Shown: positions 1-10,222 of the stretch, piece by piece
How the letters are laid out: every line of letters starts with the position of its first letter
How positions within the stretch are numbered: the stretch's first letter is position 1
Assembly: GCA_032433765.1 (NCBI GenBank)
Contig: JAVIAB010000073.1
Span: 51,719,144-51,783,143 of the forward strand
Length of the DNA: 64,000 bases
Direction: 5' to 3'
Source: Megaustenia siamemsis
Taxonomy: Eukaryota > Mollusca > Gastropoda > Stylommatophora > Ariophantidae
The notes under the pieces: generated by a model
The model's input: the letters and a program-made list of their open reading frames with translations, nothing else
Told to the model about the DNA's origin: nothing
The model's database searches: none
Position numbers and translations under genes: made by a program

Positions 1-45
1 CACACGCACGCACGCACACGCGCGCGCGCGCACGCACACACACAC
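1..45. repeat. CA/CG-rich dinucleotide microsatellite
   Basis: Alternating CACG and CA dinucleotides run from the window edge, so the true left end lies outside. It is followed by short A-rich runs. From about 46 to 350 I see no gene and no recognisable repeat. Confidence 0.85.
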
Positions 46-363
46 AGACTAAAAAAAATCGTTCGTCCCCGATTTTGTGGGACAGTCTCAGAAAGAAGCA
101 AAAAAAAATCCTCTGAAATGTAAAAAATATGACAAATGTCCCGGAAAACAATGGGAAAGAATTGGTCACTTTAATCTAGTGCTGCCTATATCTTGATGGT
201 GTCTACATTCTGGGTGGTGACATCATCTCGTCGGTCTTTCTTCTCAATCTCTCGATACCTCTGTACTCCTCGATGTGCGGCTCTTCATGGCCTGAAACAA
301 AGCTAGACTTTTTGCCCGTCATCACCTGACCACATAGACATAACTTGCACACTATATCCTTAA

Positions 364-697
364 CTTTGGTTATAGAAGGCCCGGTATCACCGCAAACGAA
401 TTAAAATCCATAATTTCTCAACCGCCCGTGCCAGTGGAATCATCCGAATTACTAACTCATCTCCCAAACAAAGAAAGGTAGCTGTAGTCCCCATCATAGC
501 AGCCTCAGCACACGCCAAAAGACAATGCAAAACCGCACAGAAAGAGAACACAGTCAACTGTTCCCTGCCATACGATATCATCATACATTGTAAACAATTG
601 GAATATCGAAACATGATCAAAACGGATGAAACAGACAGCTCACGGTGTGCACAGAGCATCTAACTCAGTAGCTCCTGCAACAAGCCGGAAACTTAAA
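364..697 (+). mobile_element. X-family element, short copy (X1)
   Basis: This is a roughly 335-bp copy of the 5' module of the X family, beginning near GGTTATAGAAGGCCCGGTAT and ending near CAAGCCGG. The same module recurs at about 17.4, 20.7, 42.3, 52.5, 54.6 and 63.9 kb. It is flanked by an imperfect direct repeat (351-363 and 698-710, about 11 of 13 matching), which suggests insertion as a unit. A short frame beginning GPGITANELKSI and ending NKER is visible but is followed by stops. The shared 3' body of longer copies is absent. From 698 to about 1017 there is only a C-run and unrecognised sequence. Confidence 0.65.
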
Positions 698-1017
698 CTA
701 TGTCCTTCAAGTTATAAAGCAACCCCATTCACCACCACCCCCCCCCCCGCTTTTAGTGTAGCCTCTTAACTCATATTTTAACCCATACTAAGCTTAACTC
801 TGGGATAAAGAGTGTTGCTCTTAAACACCCATGAGCCTTGCATGTGTGCCGTTACGTTGCTGTAGTTCCTGGCGTTGTGAAAAAGAAGATTCTCTATTTT
901 ATATTTTGTTTTCCTGGGTCAAATGAACTTCAACTGTCCTACTCAAAATATATATCTCTGCTTTAAAGTTAATTTCTAGTTTAATTTAGTCGACAGTCGA
1001 TTTTTTGCTACAAATGT

Positions 1018-1680
1018 ACTTTGTTACTCTCAGGAAATTGAAATTAATATTGCATGCAGACTGTAGTATTAACTTTTCTAAAAGTACTCTATTGAAAATC
1101 ATACGAGCCGCCGGCTGCACTTTCAGGAAAACTGTAAGCGGCAGGAATATTATTTGTGAAAAACCACATTTAATTGCTGCCTGCAGCGAACACATGAGGC
1201 AGATCCGTGAGCGGCGGAGTCAAGCCTATGATATTGTATATTTGGGGCAATTCTCGGTCAACGCTTACCATACCTATGCTAAATAATGGCAATCAGTAGA
1301 CGGGGAACAGAAAAGAACTCCCAGCAGCAAAGGCCAGTAAGTAAGTAAAGTGCCCCCGTCACGCCAAGTGGCGTATAGGGAATATGGTTTTAGTGACCAT
1401 ACATTTTACAGACCTTCGGCACATGATTTTTGGGGTAATGTGGTCGGTATTACGCCCGTGCCGCTTTACTTTTCCAGAAAAAATCCGGTACCCATTAAAG
1501 GCTGGGTGAACCGGAAGCCGTCGGTTGGGATTGAACTCTACCTGTTGTCCTTTGTAGTCCAGTTCACTAACGACTGAGCTATCACGGCTCCCAGCAAAGG
1601 CCAGCGCATCATGCTAACTCATGCTGGAAGTAATGACAACGGTCTTGTCCACCTTCAGTAAACAACGAATAACCCCAACA
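1018..1680 (+). pseudogene. Decayed DD82E-like (IS630/Tc1/mariner) transposase, split by a SINE
   Basis: The translation from 1018 to about 1285 aligns with the intact transposase at 40264-41541: LRKLKL near the start, then GCTFRK, NIICEKPHL and YDIVYL. The catalytic position that reads YLDETW in the intact protein reads YLGQFS here, so the first catalytic Asp is lost. Homology continues through PSSKGQ, is interrupted by an S1 SINE (1338-1592) with a 12-bp duplication, and resumes at SKGQRIMLTHAGS (about 1597-1650). Stops follow. No terminal repeats like those of the intact copy were found, so this is an older relative, not a recent copy. Alignment is by eye. Confidence 0.8.
1338..1592 (-). 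mobile_element. S1 tRNA-derived SINE with 12-bp TSD (S1-1)
   Basis: This is a full-length S1 SINE in reverse orientation. Read on the minus strand it starts GGGAGCCGTGATAGCTCAG and contains the pol III A-box-like TAGCTCAGT and a B-box-like GTTCAATCCC region, then the family body and a TTACTTAC tail. The direct repeat AGCAAAGGCCAG occurs at 1326-1337 and 1593-1604. It interrupts a decayed transposase reading frame, so it postdates that element. Confidence 0.92.
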
Positions 1681-1871
1681 TAGAAGGCTTTCAATGATAT
1701 TAACGTCCAATCATGAACAATGCAACAGCAGACATCAATTCTTGTACGAGAGGCAGGGTTATTACACAACAAGCAGATCACAGCTGTATGGGATTAAGTC
1801 AAACTGAGATAATTATGTGTGTTTAACTTATTCAAATCTTTCTAGATTTAAATCCGCTCTAAAGCCACGGT

Positions 1872-3524
1872 AATATTTCGAAGAGCTCTTGAATGTAGAA
1901 ACAAGTCCAAAAACTCACAAAAAACAACTAACAGTTGGCGATAAAGAACCAAATATACTAATGGAAGAAATAGAAGAAACATTACGACTAGCACCAAGAA
2001 ACAAAGCCCCAGGAATCGATAACATCCCAGTAGAAATGCTAACAGCAGCGGGAGAGGCAGGATGTAAATGGCTACACAGAATATTCAACGCTGCATGGAT
2101 ACAACAGCAAGTCCCAGACGATTGGAAACAGTCCATTATATTACCAATATGGAAAAAGAAGGGCAGCAGAAGAGACTGCAACCAATATAGAGGAATATCA
2201 CTATTAAGCCACACAGGGAAGTTATATGCCAAGATAGTTGAAAAAAGATTGAGACCAATTATAGACCCGCAACTAAGCGATGCTCAGATGGGCTTCAGGA
2301 GGAACAGAGGTTGCACAGATGCCCTATTTATCATAAAGCAACTAGCGGAGAAAACAATAGAGCATAATAAAACACTGTATACAGCTTTTATTGACCAAGA
2401 AAAGGCGTTCGATAGAGTGGACAGGGAACAACTGTGGCCCGTATTGCCCTTGTACGGAGTGAGTCACCACCTAGTAGAGATATGCAAGAGCCTCTATGAA
2501 AGTAGTCGCACTACAGTAAGATCTTCAGCAGGTTACTCTAAACATTTCACCATTAACTCCAGAGTAAGACAAGGCTGCGGGCTTTCCCCCTTACTTTTCA
2601 TCACATATATGGACAATATATGCAAATTAGCATGCCCAATCAGAGGAAACATACCAACACGGATGACAACAAACGATAACACAGAAGAGAACGAAATATA
2701 CGTACGAGAAAACAACAGAAGAGAGGAAGAAATAAATGAAATACTATTTGCAGACGACCAAGTTCTGATACATGAAACAACTGAGGACCTACAAGAACAT
2801 ATCAACAGGCTAAACAACACTTGTAAACAATACAACATGAAGATCAACATAAGCAAAACCGAAGTAATGGCAATAGCGAGAAAGAAAGAAAAACTAAACA
2901 TCATAATAGATAATACATCTTTGAAGCAAGTTGACAATTTTAAATATCTGGGTAGCACGCTAACACAAGACAATAACCAAGAAACAGAGATAGATATAAG
3001 GTGTAACAAAGCATACCAAGTTATAGGCCAAGTATCAACACTATTGAAAAACAAAGCAATAACTACGGAAGCAAAAAGGGCAATATACAAATCAATTTTT
3101 CTACCAACGCTGTGCTATCAGTGCCAGAATTGGACGCTGGACTCTAGAACAATAAGAAAGATAACGACCACAGAAATGAAATGTGTCAGAAGAATGACAG
3201 GAAACAGCTTAAGGGACAGAGTAAGAAACACTGACCTGAGGAAGAAACTCGAAATTGAACCAGCCATTGAATACATAAAGAAACAACAGATAAATTGGTT
3301 CGGCCACATAACAAGACAGAAAGAACTAACAATGAATCAAACAGCCATAAACAAACGCTACGAAAACGTCAGATTAAGAGGAAGACCGAGAAAGAGATGG
3401 ATAAATGGAATACTAGAGTCACTAGGAGGAATAACATCAGAAGATGCCAACAGAAGAGCAAAGAATCGCAGATTGTTTCTCCCCTCGACGCCAACGGCAA
3501 CAGAGGAAGGATAGAAGAATAAAG
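1872..3524 (+). mobile_element. LINE-A copy, 5'-truncated, with 10-bp TSD
   Basis: A 1.65-kb LINE fragment is bounded by the direct repeat AAGCCACGGT (1862-1871 and 3525-3534). It starts abruptly inside the coding region, so the endonuclease half is missing: classic 5' truncation during target-primed reverse transcription. The 3' end is short and GAAGAATAAAG-like, with no poly(A). Related 3' fragments lie at 51660-52266, 53325-53965 and, in reverse, about 15100-15300. The TSD is intact and the frame is open, so the insertion looks fairly recent. Confidence 0.9.
1874..3514 (+). CDS. Non-LTR retrotransposon reverse transcriptase, N-terminally truncated
   Basis: An open frame of 546 codons has no ATG at its left end; it opens at the truncation point (YFEELLN) and the first ATG is around 1961. 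The RT domain carries APGIDNIPVEM, the fingers/palm motif FIDQEKAFDRVD with catalytic Asp (about residue 169 counted from 1889), RQGCGLSPLLF (about 227-237) and the FADD catalytic box (about 287-290). The thumb and C-terminal region contain YLGSTLTQD, WFGHITRQ and RGRPRKRW. This arrangement is typical of RTE-like APE-type LINEs; the clade name is an inference. No endonuclease domain is present, so it cannot be autonomous even though the RT frame has no stop. Confidence 0.9.
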   Translation, partial: YFEELLNVETSPKTHKKQLTVGDKEPNILMEEIEETLRLAPRNKAPGIDNIPVEMLTAAGEAGCKWLHRIFNAAWIQQQVPDDWKQSIILPIWKKKGSRRDCNQYRGISLLSHTGKLYAKIVEKRLRPIIDPQLSDAQMGFRRNRGCTDALFIIKQLAEKTIEHNKTLYTAFIDQEKAFDRVDREQLWPVLPLYGVSHHLVEICKSLYESSRTTVRSSAGYSKHFTINSRVRQGCGLSPLLFITYMDNICKLACPIRGNIPTRMTTNDNTEENEIYVRENNRREEEINEILFADDQVLIHETTEDLQEHINRLNNTCKQYNMKINISKTEVMAIARKKEKLNIIIDNTSLKQVDNFKYLGSTLTQDNNQETEIDIRCNKAYQVIGQVSTLLKNKAITTEAKRAIYKSIFLPTLCYQCQNWTLDSRTIRKITTTEMKCVRRMTGNSLRDRVRNTDLRKKLEIEPAIEYIKKQQINWFGHITRQKELTMNQTAINKRYENVRLRGRPRKRWINGILESLGGITSEDANRRAKNRRLFLPSTPTATEEG

Positions 3525-3732
3525 AAGCCACGGTTATTGTAATGCCTTCTGGGTGATAGAAACGTTCAAATGTAATGATTTGTTCGTATGTAATATCGGA
3601 TAAAAATGTATCGTGACAACTGATCGAAGATTTAATTGTAACTATACGGTTTTGATACAAATAAAATATATTATTATAAATATTATCACAGCTGCCCACA
3701 TAGATGAATGTTTGTTATTTCGTTTTGTCTTA

Positions 3733-4030
3733 TTTCACACAGATGCATGTTGTTATTACATTTTGCTTACTCTATTTTCACACAGATGCATGTTGTTATT
3801 ACATTTTGCTTACTCTATTTTCACACAGATGCATGTTGTTATTACATTTTGCTTACTCTATTTTCACACAGATGCATGTTGTTATTACATTTTGCTTACT
3901 CTATTTTCACACAGATGCATGTTGTTATTACATTTTGCTTGCTCTATTTTCAGACAGATGCATGTTGTTATTACATTTTGCTTACTCTATTTTCAGACAG
4001 ATGCCCGTTGTTATTTCATTTCGTCTTCCT
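3733..4030. repeat. 43-bp minisatellite, 7 units
   Basis: Seven tandem units of about 43 bp, each beginning near AGATGCATGTTGTTATTACA. Units start at 3741, 3784, 3827, 3870, 3913, 3956 and 3999. Units are nearly identical except the last, which degenerates into the 3' end of the adjoining LINE-H fragment. The open frames across it are a by-product of the repeat. Confidence 0.95.
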
Positions 4031-4870
4031 TTCAACTCCCTATGGAGCATAGGTCTTCAACACTTTCCAAACCGTTCAATTTCTTGCCATTCTTTTTAGG
4101 TCATTCCATGTCTTCCCCAAAATATTCATCTCTGCTTCCATCTGTCTTCTTCAAGAATACTTTCTTTTTTCCTCTTTGTCTTTTTCCTTGGGAATTCCAA
4201 AAAAGGGCCTGTTGTGTATTACTCTCAGTTGGCTTCCGCAGTGTGTGCCCTCTCCAGCGCCGGCGTCTTCGCTGTATCTTTTCAACCCCTGGTATTTGAC
4301 TGGTATATTTCCGTAATTCTATGTTAGTGATTTATCCTGCCATTTCCATCCGTTTATTCTGCGCAAAGCATCCATTAATGAAGGTCTGTATCTTCAAGGT
4401 TGTCATTTTTGTTGTTCTCCATGTTTCACGGCCACATAAAAAGACTGGCTTAACATTGGAACTGAAAATTTAAATTTGTTCTATTTAACGTATTTTCTGT
4501 GGATCTCCATGTGTTTCCTAGTGCAACGAATGCTCCTCTTGCTTCTGATATCATTATTTTGGTCGCATTCTCTGTTCTTCCCTGTTTGTCTATATTACTG
4601 CCCAGATATATGTAAGATTGTACATCCAGTAGAGGTATTTCACCCATTGTTATTTGATTATTGCCAACTGCATTAATTCTCATAATTTTGGTCTTCTCTC
4701 TATTTATTTTCCATCCCAGACGTTGTGATCTCCCATCAAGTATACTCTTGCATCTGTTGATGATTATGTGATAGGAGAGCTATGTCATCAGCAAAGTCAA
4801 AGTCATTAAGCTGCCTGATCAGTGGCCACTAGATTCCATTTCTGTTGTTCTGAATTATTTTCAGAATCAT
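4031..4870 (-). mobile_element. LINE-H fragment, RT palm to 3' end
   Basis: Minus-strand translation in pieces gives DFDFADDIALLS (about 4760-4805), a region with KTKIMRINAVGNNQ and YIYLGSNIDKQG, and a C-terminal part matching other LINE-H copies (GHT-type motif, NFWNPQGK-like region, final YAPQG-like residues). Frameshifts and stops break the frame, so it is a pseudogene. Other LINE-H pieces are at 10905-11350, 11400-11830, 17696-17800 and 61690-62130. It abuts the 43-bp array on its 3' side. Confidence 0.8.
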
Positions 4871-4906
4871 CCAATCTATTACCAGTAGAAAGAGAAACCG
4901 AGATAG

Positions 4907-5234
4907 AAGGTAAAGGTAAAGTACGAGACTTGAACCGGCGTCTTAGCACGCGAGTTTCCACCCATATGTGCTCGGCCGCCTATCCAGAAATGTTCGGAGA
5001 TTTCTGGATAGTGTCGTCCGAAGCATCGAAACTCAGATGCGAGGCGACATTCCTCACTTTTGTAAGGTAATACCCTGATACCATTTCTGCCAACGGCTAG
5101 GTCGACCATGGGGGTATTTTTTTGGTCCAACCACGAGTACAATTCACACTGCTCCCAGCGGGAATCGAACACGGATTGTTCGAACGTCGGTAATCCAGTC
5201 GGGTGGTTTTCCCAACTAGGCTACCGAGGTCCCC
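4907..5234 (-). mobile_element. S3 tRNA-derived SINE
   Basis: A roughly 330-bp element starts, on the minus strand, with GGGGACCTCGGTAGCCTAG, an A-box-like head, followed by a B-box-like GTTCGATTCCCGC. The body contains the hairpin-like CCGAACATTTCTGGATAG-type segment, and the 3' tail is a (TTTACC)n hexamer repeat, seen here as GGTAAAGGTAAAG. A second copy in direct orientation is at 53968-54308. Confidence 0.85.
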
Positions 5235-5296
5235 AGATAGAAAGTATCCTTGCTTTACTCCTGTTCTTATTTAAAATCCCTCTAAGCTGTCCTCCG

Positions 5297-5580
5297 TGCA
5301 CATCACTCATCATCATCATCGAGTGCCGTCTCCGCAATGAAGGTTGGCTACCATAGAGCGCCATTCTGCTGTCTCTTGCTTTGATGGTGCAGGTTGTCAT
5401 AGGCTGATTTGTCCATCTTTAGATGTTACTCGTCCATGTTAGTCTTAGTCGGCCTCTGCCTCTTTTACCTTGCATTTTCCCCTCCAGGATTACTTTTAGT
5501 AGGCTGTTGTGTCTTTTAACATGACCCAAAAATCGCATTTGTCTTGTTTGTGCTTAGTAGTTCTCTTTTTTTTTTTTTTA
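5297..5580 (-). mobile_element. LINE-F 3' fragment
   Basis: The segment from ATCATCATCATCGAGTGCCG to the T-run near 5570 is the extreme 3' end of LINE-F in reverse orientation. It matches copies at 8790, 36813, 37662 and 61373. The ATC repeat is the 3' tail of the element. Strongly 5'-truncated; no usable coding capacity. Confidence 0.8.
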
Positions 5581-6535
5581 GTTAATTTAAGACTTCGTCG
5601 TTTTACACACATCACTACATTAAAAAAAAAACAGAATAAAATAAATAAGACGAAGAAAAGAAGAGAAATAAAGAAGTCGAATCATATAGGAGCAACATAT
5701 GAACTGTATTAGAGGGTTTGCTGTTGAGTCCACACTTTTCCCTATTGAACTCCTCCATGTGCCTCTAGGGCGTAATCATACTCACATTACCACCAACAAC
5801 TCCTCACTTTCGTGATATTATGACTGAACTAACAGGAGATAAGGAACCATATTGCCTGTGAAGCTACCAGTCCATGAAATGAAGGGTGGCCGGAAGGCGT
5901 AATTACAGGCAGGAAACGTAAACGATTGGTGGAATGAAACGTTATGAGATTTCTGATGCCGGTTACAAAATTCTGTAAGAACAGTCTGTTGCCTTAGTTA
6001 TCAAAACTACTCCATTATTTGACGAGTTTGTTGAGAATTGGTGTTTGCGTAGGAGTATAAATGGTATGGTTTATCCATTTAGCAATTTAGTTGTTGAATT
6101 AGATGATTTTTTTTTGTTTGCGTCCAAGAAATAATGGCGTAGAATTCATTAACCAAAACTGATTTTTGATAAAGATTGCATACAACCTCTGCAAAAATTG
6201 TCATTTATTTAAAAAAAGTAAAGTTTGAGGATGCTACTGTGGGAGTAGCAGCTGCCTTCAAGCGGGTATCAGCAGCATAATTCAATAGCGCAATTCATGT
6301 TACAGACTTTTGGTCAAAATCTACGTGTGGCTATTGGAGCACCTGCAGTGAGGGAGAAAAGTATAAAGCCATTGTTACCTACCACGCATGTCAAAGAGGC
6401 GGCTAAGGGGATTTGGAATCGTTGCCTGTCCAGTCGAGTATGACGTGCACGGAGCGACTTTGTCATCAGAATTTACCAATGCATTTTGGGAAATGTGGCA
6501 AGTGGTGGAGCGGATATGGGACATTTCAGACTGCA
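5581..6535. other. No recognised gene
   Basis: AT-rich sequence without an open frame of substance and without similarity to other parts of the window that I could see. A stretch at 6225-6530 is less AT-rich and looks like it could be decayed coding sequence, but I could not assign it. Confidence 0.5.
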
Positions 6536-6783
6536 ACGAAACTTGTCCATGAATAGAGAAGAATAACTTAGTAAGAACGAAACTTGTCCATGAATAGAGA
6601 AGAATAACTTAGTAAGAACGAAACTTGTCCATGAATAGAGAAGAATAACTTAGTAAGAACGAAACTTGTCCATGAATAGAGAAGAATAACTTAGTAAGAA
6701 CGAAACTTGTCCATGAATAGAGAAGAATAACTTAGTAAGAACGAAACTTGTCCATGAATAGAGAAGAATAACTTAGTAAGAAC
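6536..6783. repeat. 41-bp minisatellite, 6 units
   Basis: Six essentially identical tandem units of 41 bp containing ACTTGTCCATGAATAGAGAA, spaced at 6541, 6582, 6623, 6664, 6705 and 6746. The high identity suggests recent expansion or gene-conversion homogenisation. From about 6790 to 7150 nothing else is recognised. Confidence 0.95.
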
Positions 6784-7154
6784 CAAGATCGTTATCTTCA
6801 GTGTAAGTATATGATGGAATATAGCCTTGACATTAACAGCCGGTATGTTATATTGCTCTGTCTTGTTTACTTCCTGGAATCGAAAAAGCCGGTAAGGTAG
6901 CATCCGGTGCGCATTTGTTAAGGATGATAGACAGGCACGGAGGAGGTTTCTTCAAGGCATTCAACAACTGTATTTTGTATATTGATATCACTATTAAAGA
7001 TGATGCAGTTGAAATGTACGCAGGAATAACACCCTATAAAAATGAACTAGTCGTGTCCATGTTCAGCGATCAACTGGAACCATTACTGTCAATACAATTC
7101 GCCATTTGCTAGAAACGACCGCACATCTATGAGAAAAATAATAATAAATTAATA

Positions 7155-7335
7155 TTACTATAGAGGGAAACTTCCGAGGTGATAATTTAGCAAATCATAG
7201 GAGGAAGAGGTAAGTTTTACAGCACTCATAAAACAATGACAAATAAACAACAACATAAAAAAAAAACAAAGAACAATATATGGTCTGAAGCAGGATCGAG
7301 CCCGTACTTCTTGGCTCTGCGCCTTGCTGCGATCG
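7155..7335 (-). mobile_element. S2 tRNA-derived SINE, reverse copy
   Basis: The reverse complement matches the S2 copy at 7380-7590 and the one at 26795-26985, including the B-box-like GGGCTCGATCCTGC segment, the ATATATTGTTCTTTG spacer and the GAGTGCTGTAAAAC body. It retains the GGAGGGAAACTTC-like 3' part that the neighbouring direct copy lacks. It faces the next copy, giving an inverted pair. Confidence 0.8.
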
Positions 7336-7379
7336 TAACCCTATGCAATAGTTATAAGAATACCTGCGTGAAAGACATC

Positions 7380-7590
7380 GTCCACGATAGCTAATTTTTT
7401 AGTTAGCTGAGTGGCAGTGTTCCCTGGCGTTTGGATTCTCGTGGCAAAGCGCTGTGCCAAGGAGTGCGGGTTCGATCCTGCTTCGGACCATATATTGTTC
7501 TTTGTTTTTTGTTTGTTGTTGTTTGTCATTTTTTGTGAGTGCTGTAAAACCTACCTCTTCCTCCTATGATTTGCGCACATCTATGAGTTT
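7380..7590 (+). mobile_element. S2 tRNA-derived SINE, direct copy
   Basis: The head reads TTAGCTGAGTGGCAGTG (A-box-like) and GCGGGTTCGATCCTGCTTC (B-box-like), with a spacing compatible with a tRNA that has a long variable arm. The T/G-rich spacer and the ACCTCTTCCTCCTATGA segment follow. It is about 45 bp from the reverse copy, and together they could fold into a long hairpin. Confidence 0.85.
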
Positions 7591-7736
7591 GCTGGTGTAT
7601 ACTTTCTGCGATGTTTACATTAACGCTGTTGTCTAAGACCCAACCACTTCCGATGACTAAGGAACTGGTGATAGGCACAAAACTATAATATCGTGAACGC
7701 GTTAAGCTAGATATCATATGAAAAATAAAACATAAA

Positions 7737-8345
7737 CTGTGTGTAAAAGTTTAACTTAAAAGGTGCACAGAGCAAAAATAAACCCATAAAATTGTGTGTA
7801 AAAGTTTAACTTAAAAGGTATCATCATCATCATCATCAAGTACCGGGCCTACTGGCGTAGGTGATCATGTCTCTCCACAACTTTCGATCTCGGCAGCTAT
7901 TTATCATTTTTGTTGTTGACCTTCTGCCAAGCCATTCTCTTAAGCTGTCTGTTATTTTTTCTCTTTGCTTCCCTCTATCTGTTCGTCCCTCAATTTTTCC
8001 AGTTGTTACAATATATTCATGTTGTTCTCTTCTCATTACATGGCCAAAAAATGATGATTGTTTCTTCCTAATATTGGAAATTAGCTCTCTTTTTGCTTTG
8101 ATCTCTCTCAGAACATCTTCATTACTCTTCTTAGCTGTCCATGGTATTCTCAACATTCTTCTGTAAAACCACATTTCTACCGACTCCAGTGATTTTCTTG
8201 TCTGTTGTCCTTTTGTCCATGATTCGCATCCATATGTAAAGACTGGCTCTACATAACATTTAAAAGGTATACAGAGCAAAAAAAAACAACATAAAACTGT
8301 GTGTACAAGTTTAACTTAAAAGGTATACAGAGCAAAAAATAAAGA
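7737..8345. repeat. About 55-bp tandem repeat, interrupted by a LINE
   Basis: Units containing GTGTAAAAGTTTAACTTAAA and CAGAGCAAAAA occur at 7737-7819 and resume at 8260-8345. The array is split by a LINE-D fragment (7820-8259). From 8346 to 8690 the sequence is AT-rich with no recognised gene. Confidence 0.8.
7820..8259 (-). mobile_element. LINE-D 3' fragment with 10-bp TSD
   Basis: The fragment encodes, on the minus strand, the LINE-D C-terminus: TYGCESWTKGQQTRKSLE, MWFYRRMLRIPWTAKKSNE, SSFFGHVMRREQ, KIEGRTDRGKQRE and RDRKLWRDMI. The frame is open for about 140 codons, so it is not old. The 3' end is ACTTGATGATGATGATGATG, i.e. a TGA/ATC triplet tail. The direct repeat TTAAAAGGTA (7810-7819 and 8260-8269) marks the target site inside a 55-bp tandem array. 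Confidence 0.9.
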
Positions 8346-8689
8346 CATACGACCACAGAAGTTTCTGCTAAAATGTGTAATTTTTGTTCTGTCTGTACAA
8401 ACGTTAATCTTATTTTGATGCAGCAGAACTTGACCACAACACTTGTCATAATTGCTTCTTCATGGCCATTGTGGTTTTGATGTGGTCAAAAAAGGTTATA
8501 TGGGAAAATTATTTATAGCATTTTAATTCAAATGAACACATTTTCCTTTTTACTACTTGAAATAGTATTCAAGTTTCAAGATGTAATTTACAATTCGAAA
8601 AATTGCCCAAAGGGTAGACAGAAACAAAAAGAAAATTAAAAATCGTTGAACTAATCCTTCTAGTCTCCAGTTGATAAAACAAAAACTGT

Positions 8690-9375
8690 ATCTAGCATTC
8701 CTTTATAGTCAAATCTTATTTCTTCTCTTTTATCTTTCTCTACCCTTCCTTTACAGCAAAATCTTACTTTTCCTCTTTCGTCTTTCTCTCATCATCATCA
8801 CCGAGTGCATTTCCGTACTCCACACGTGGAGTGCCATTCCACTCTGTCTCTTGCTTTGATGGTGCAGGTTGTCATATGCTGATTTGTCCATCTTTTGATG
8901 TTACTCGACCGCATTACTCTTGGTCTGCCTCTGATTCTTTTACATTGTATTTTCCCTTCCAAGATTACTTTTAGTAGGCTGTTGTGACTTAAAATGTCCT
9001 AAAAATCTCATTTGTCTTGTTTGAATTGTGTTTAGTAGTTCTCTTTACATTTTTAGTTGTTTTAAGACTTCCTCTTTTTTTTCTTTCCATCTAATTGTAC
9101 TTATTCCTCCAGATATCCACATTTCATTTAATTTTTTAATTTTCTGTTCTGTTTTCTTGTCTAATGTCCATGTTTCTGCGCCATATAGGTGCACCTTTCT
9201 CTTGACAGTCATAATCTTACTTTTCCTCTTTTATCTTTCTCTATTTTTCCTATACAGACGAATCTTACTTTTTACTTTTTTTTTTTTTTACCTTTCTCTA
9301 CTTTTCAGTTACAGCCGAATCGTACATTTTCTCTTTTATTTTTCTTTACTATTAATTTACAGCCAAATCTTACTT
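8690..9375. repeat. Pyrimidine-rich imperfect tandem repeat, interrupted by LINE-F
   Basis: Degenerate units around TTACAGCCAAATCTTACTTT and TTATCTTTCTCTAC occur at 8690-8789 and 9195-9375. The unit is near 48 bp but variable. A LINE-F fragment sits in the middle. From 9376 to 9777 no gene is recognised. Confidence 0.7.
8790..9194 (-). mobile_element. LINE-F 3' fragment with short TSD
   Basis: Reverse-oriented LINE-F end starting ATCATCATCACCGAGTGC and extending through the TTTCTGCGCCATATAGGTG segment. It is flanked by CTTTCTCT on both sides (ending 8789; 9195-9202), an 8-bp duplication that is less decisive because the host repeat is pyrimidine-rich. The frame is broken. Confidence 0.75.
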
Positions 9376-9792
9376 TTCTGTTGTTTTTTTTAAGTGAGAG
9401 TGTGATTTGTGCTACTAAAATCAAGCTACTTTCTGAAAGATTGTCTCCCTGCTTCAACAGTTTCAATAAAGTGATCAATAAATCGTGGATCGTCTTATAT
9501 TGTCTTCCCATCTAATTGTATATCCTTCTGTGAGATAGACTACTTATCGGCCCTCTTTTTTCCACAGACATTATTGAGCCATTTATTTCCAAACGGGAGT
9601 TTGTAATGAAGGTATTCCCGCCTACAGACGGAAAATATGGACGAATGATTCCTGAGGAACTTATTAGTTTCTATAAGACTGAGTTTATAATTTACAAGTG
9701 ATTAAAGTATCGTCCTCGTTTAGTTGAAACACATTAAGATCATTTGGGTCTTGCGCTGTACTTTTACAACTTAAAGATATATATATATATAT

Positions 9793-10222
9793 ACACTGCC
9801 AGTCTTAACATATGGATGTGAATCATTAACAATAGGACAACAGACAAGAAAATCACTGGAGTCTGTAGAAATGTGATTTTACAGAAGAATGTTGAGAATA
9901 CCATGGACAGCTAAGAAGAGTTATGAAAACGTTCTGAACGATGCCAAAGCAAAAAGAGATATATAATTTCCATTATTAAGAAGAAACAATCATCATTTTT
10001 TGGTCATGTAATGAGAATAGAACAACTGGAATATATTGTAACAACTGGGAAAATTGAGGGACGAAGAGATAGAGGGAAGCAATGCAAAAGAAATACCAGA
10101 CAGCTTAAGAGAATGGCTTAGCAGAAGGTCAACAACAAATATGATAAATAACTGGCGAGATCGAAAGATGTATATATACATGATCACCTACGCCAGCTGG
10201 CCCGGTACTTGATGATGAAAAT
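9793..10222 (+). mobile_element. LINE-D 3' fragment between AT runs
   Basis: Plus-strand copy of the LINE-D C-terminus, from CAGTCTTAACATATGGATG to the triplet tail CTTGATGATGAAAATG. It carries the YRRMLRIPWTAKKSYE, FFGHVMRIEQ and EGRRDRGKQ motifs with several stops. It is flanked by GATATATATATATA on both sides, so it appears inserted in an AT microsatellite. From 10223 to about 10645 nothing else is recognised; 10647-10672 is a stub of the LINE-D tail. Confidence 0.8.

Noticed and set aside
2533..3090. Minus-strand frame of 185 codons opposite LINE-A RT
   Set aside because: It is a shadow of the RT frame, with hydrophobic composition from antisense reading and no conserved motif.
3613..4299. 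Frame of about 228 codons on the plus strand over the 43-bp array and LINE-H
   Set aside because: It is the antisense of a LINE fragment plus a minisatellite; the amino acids are a by-product.
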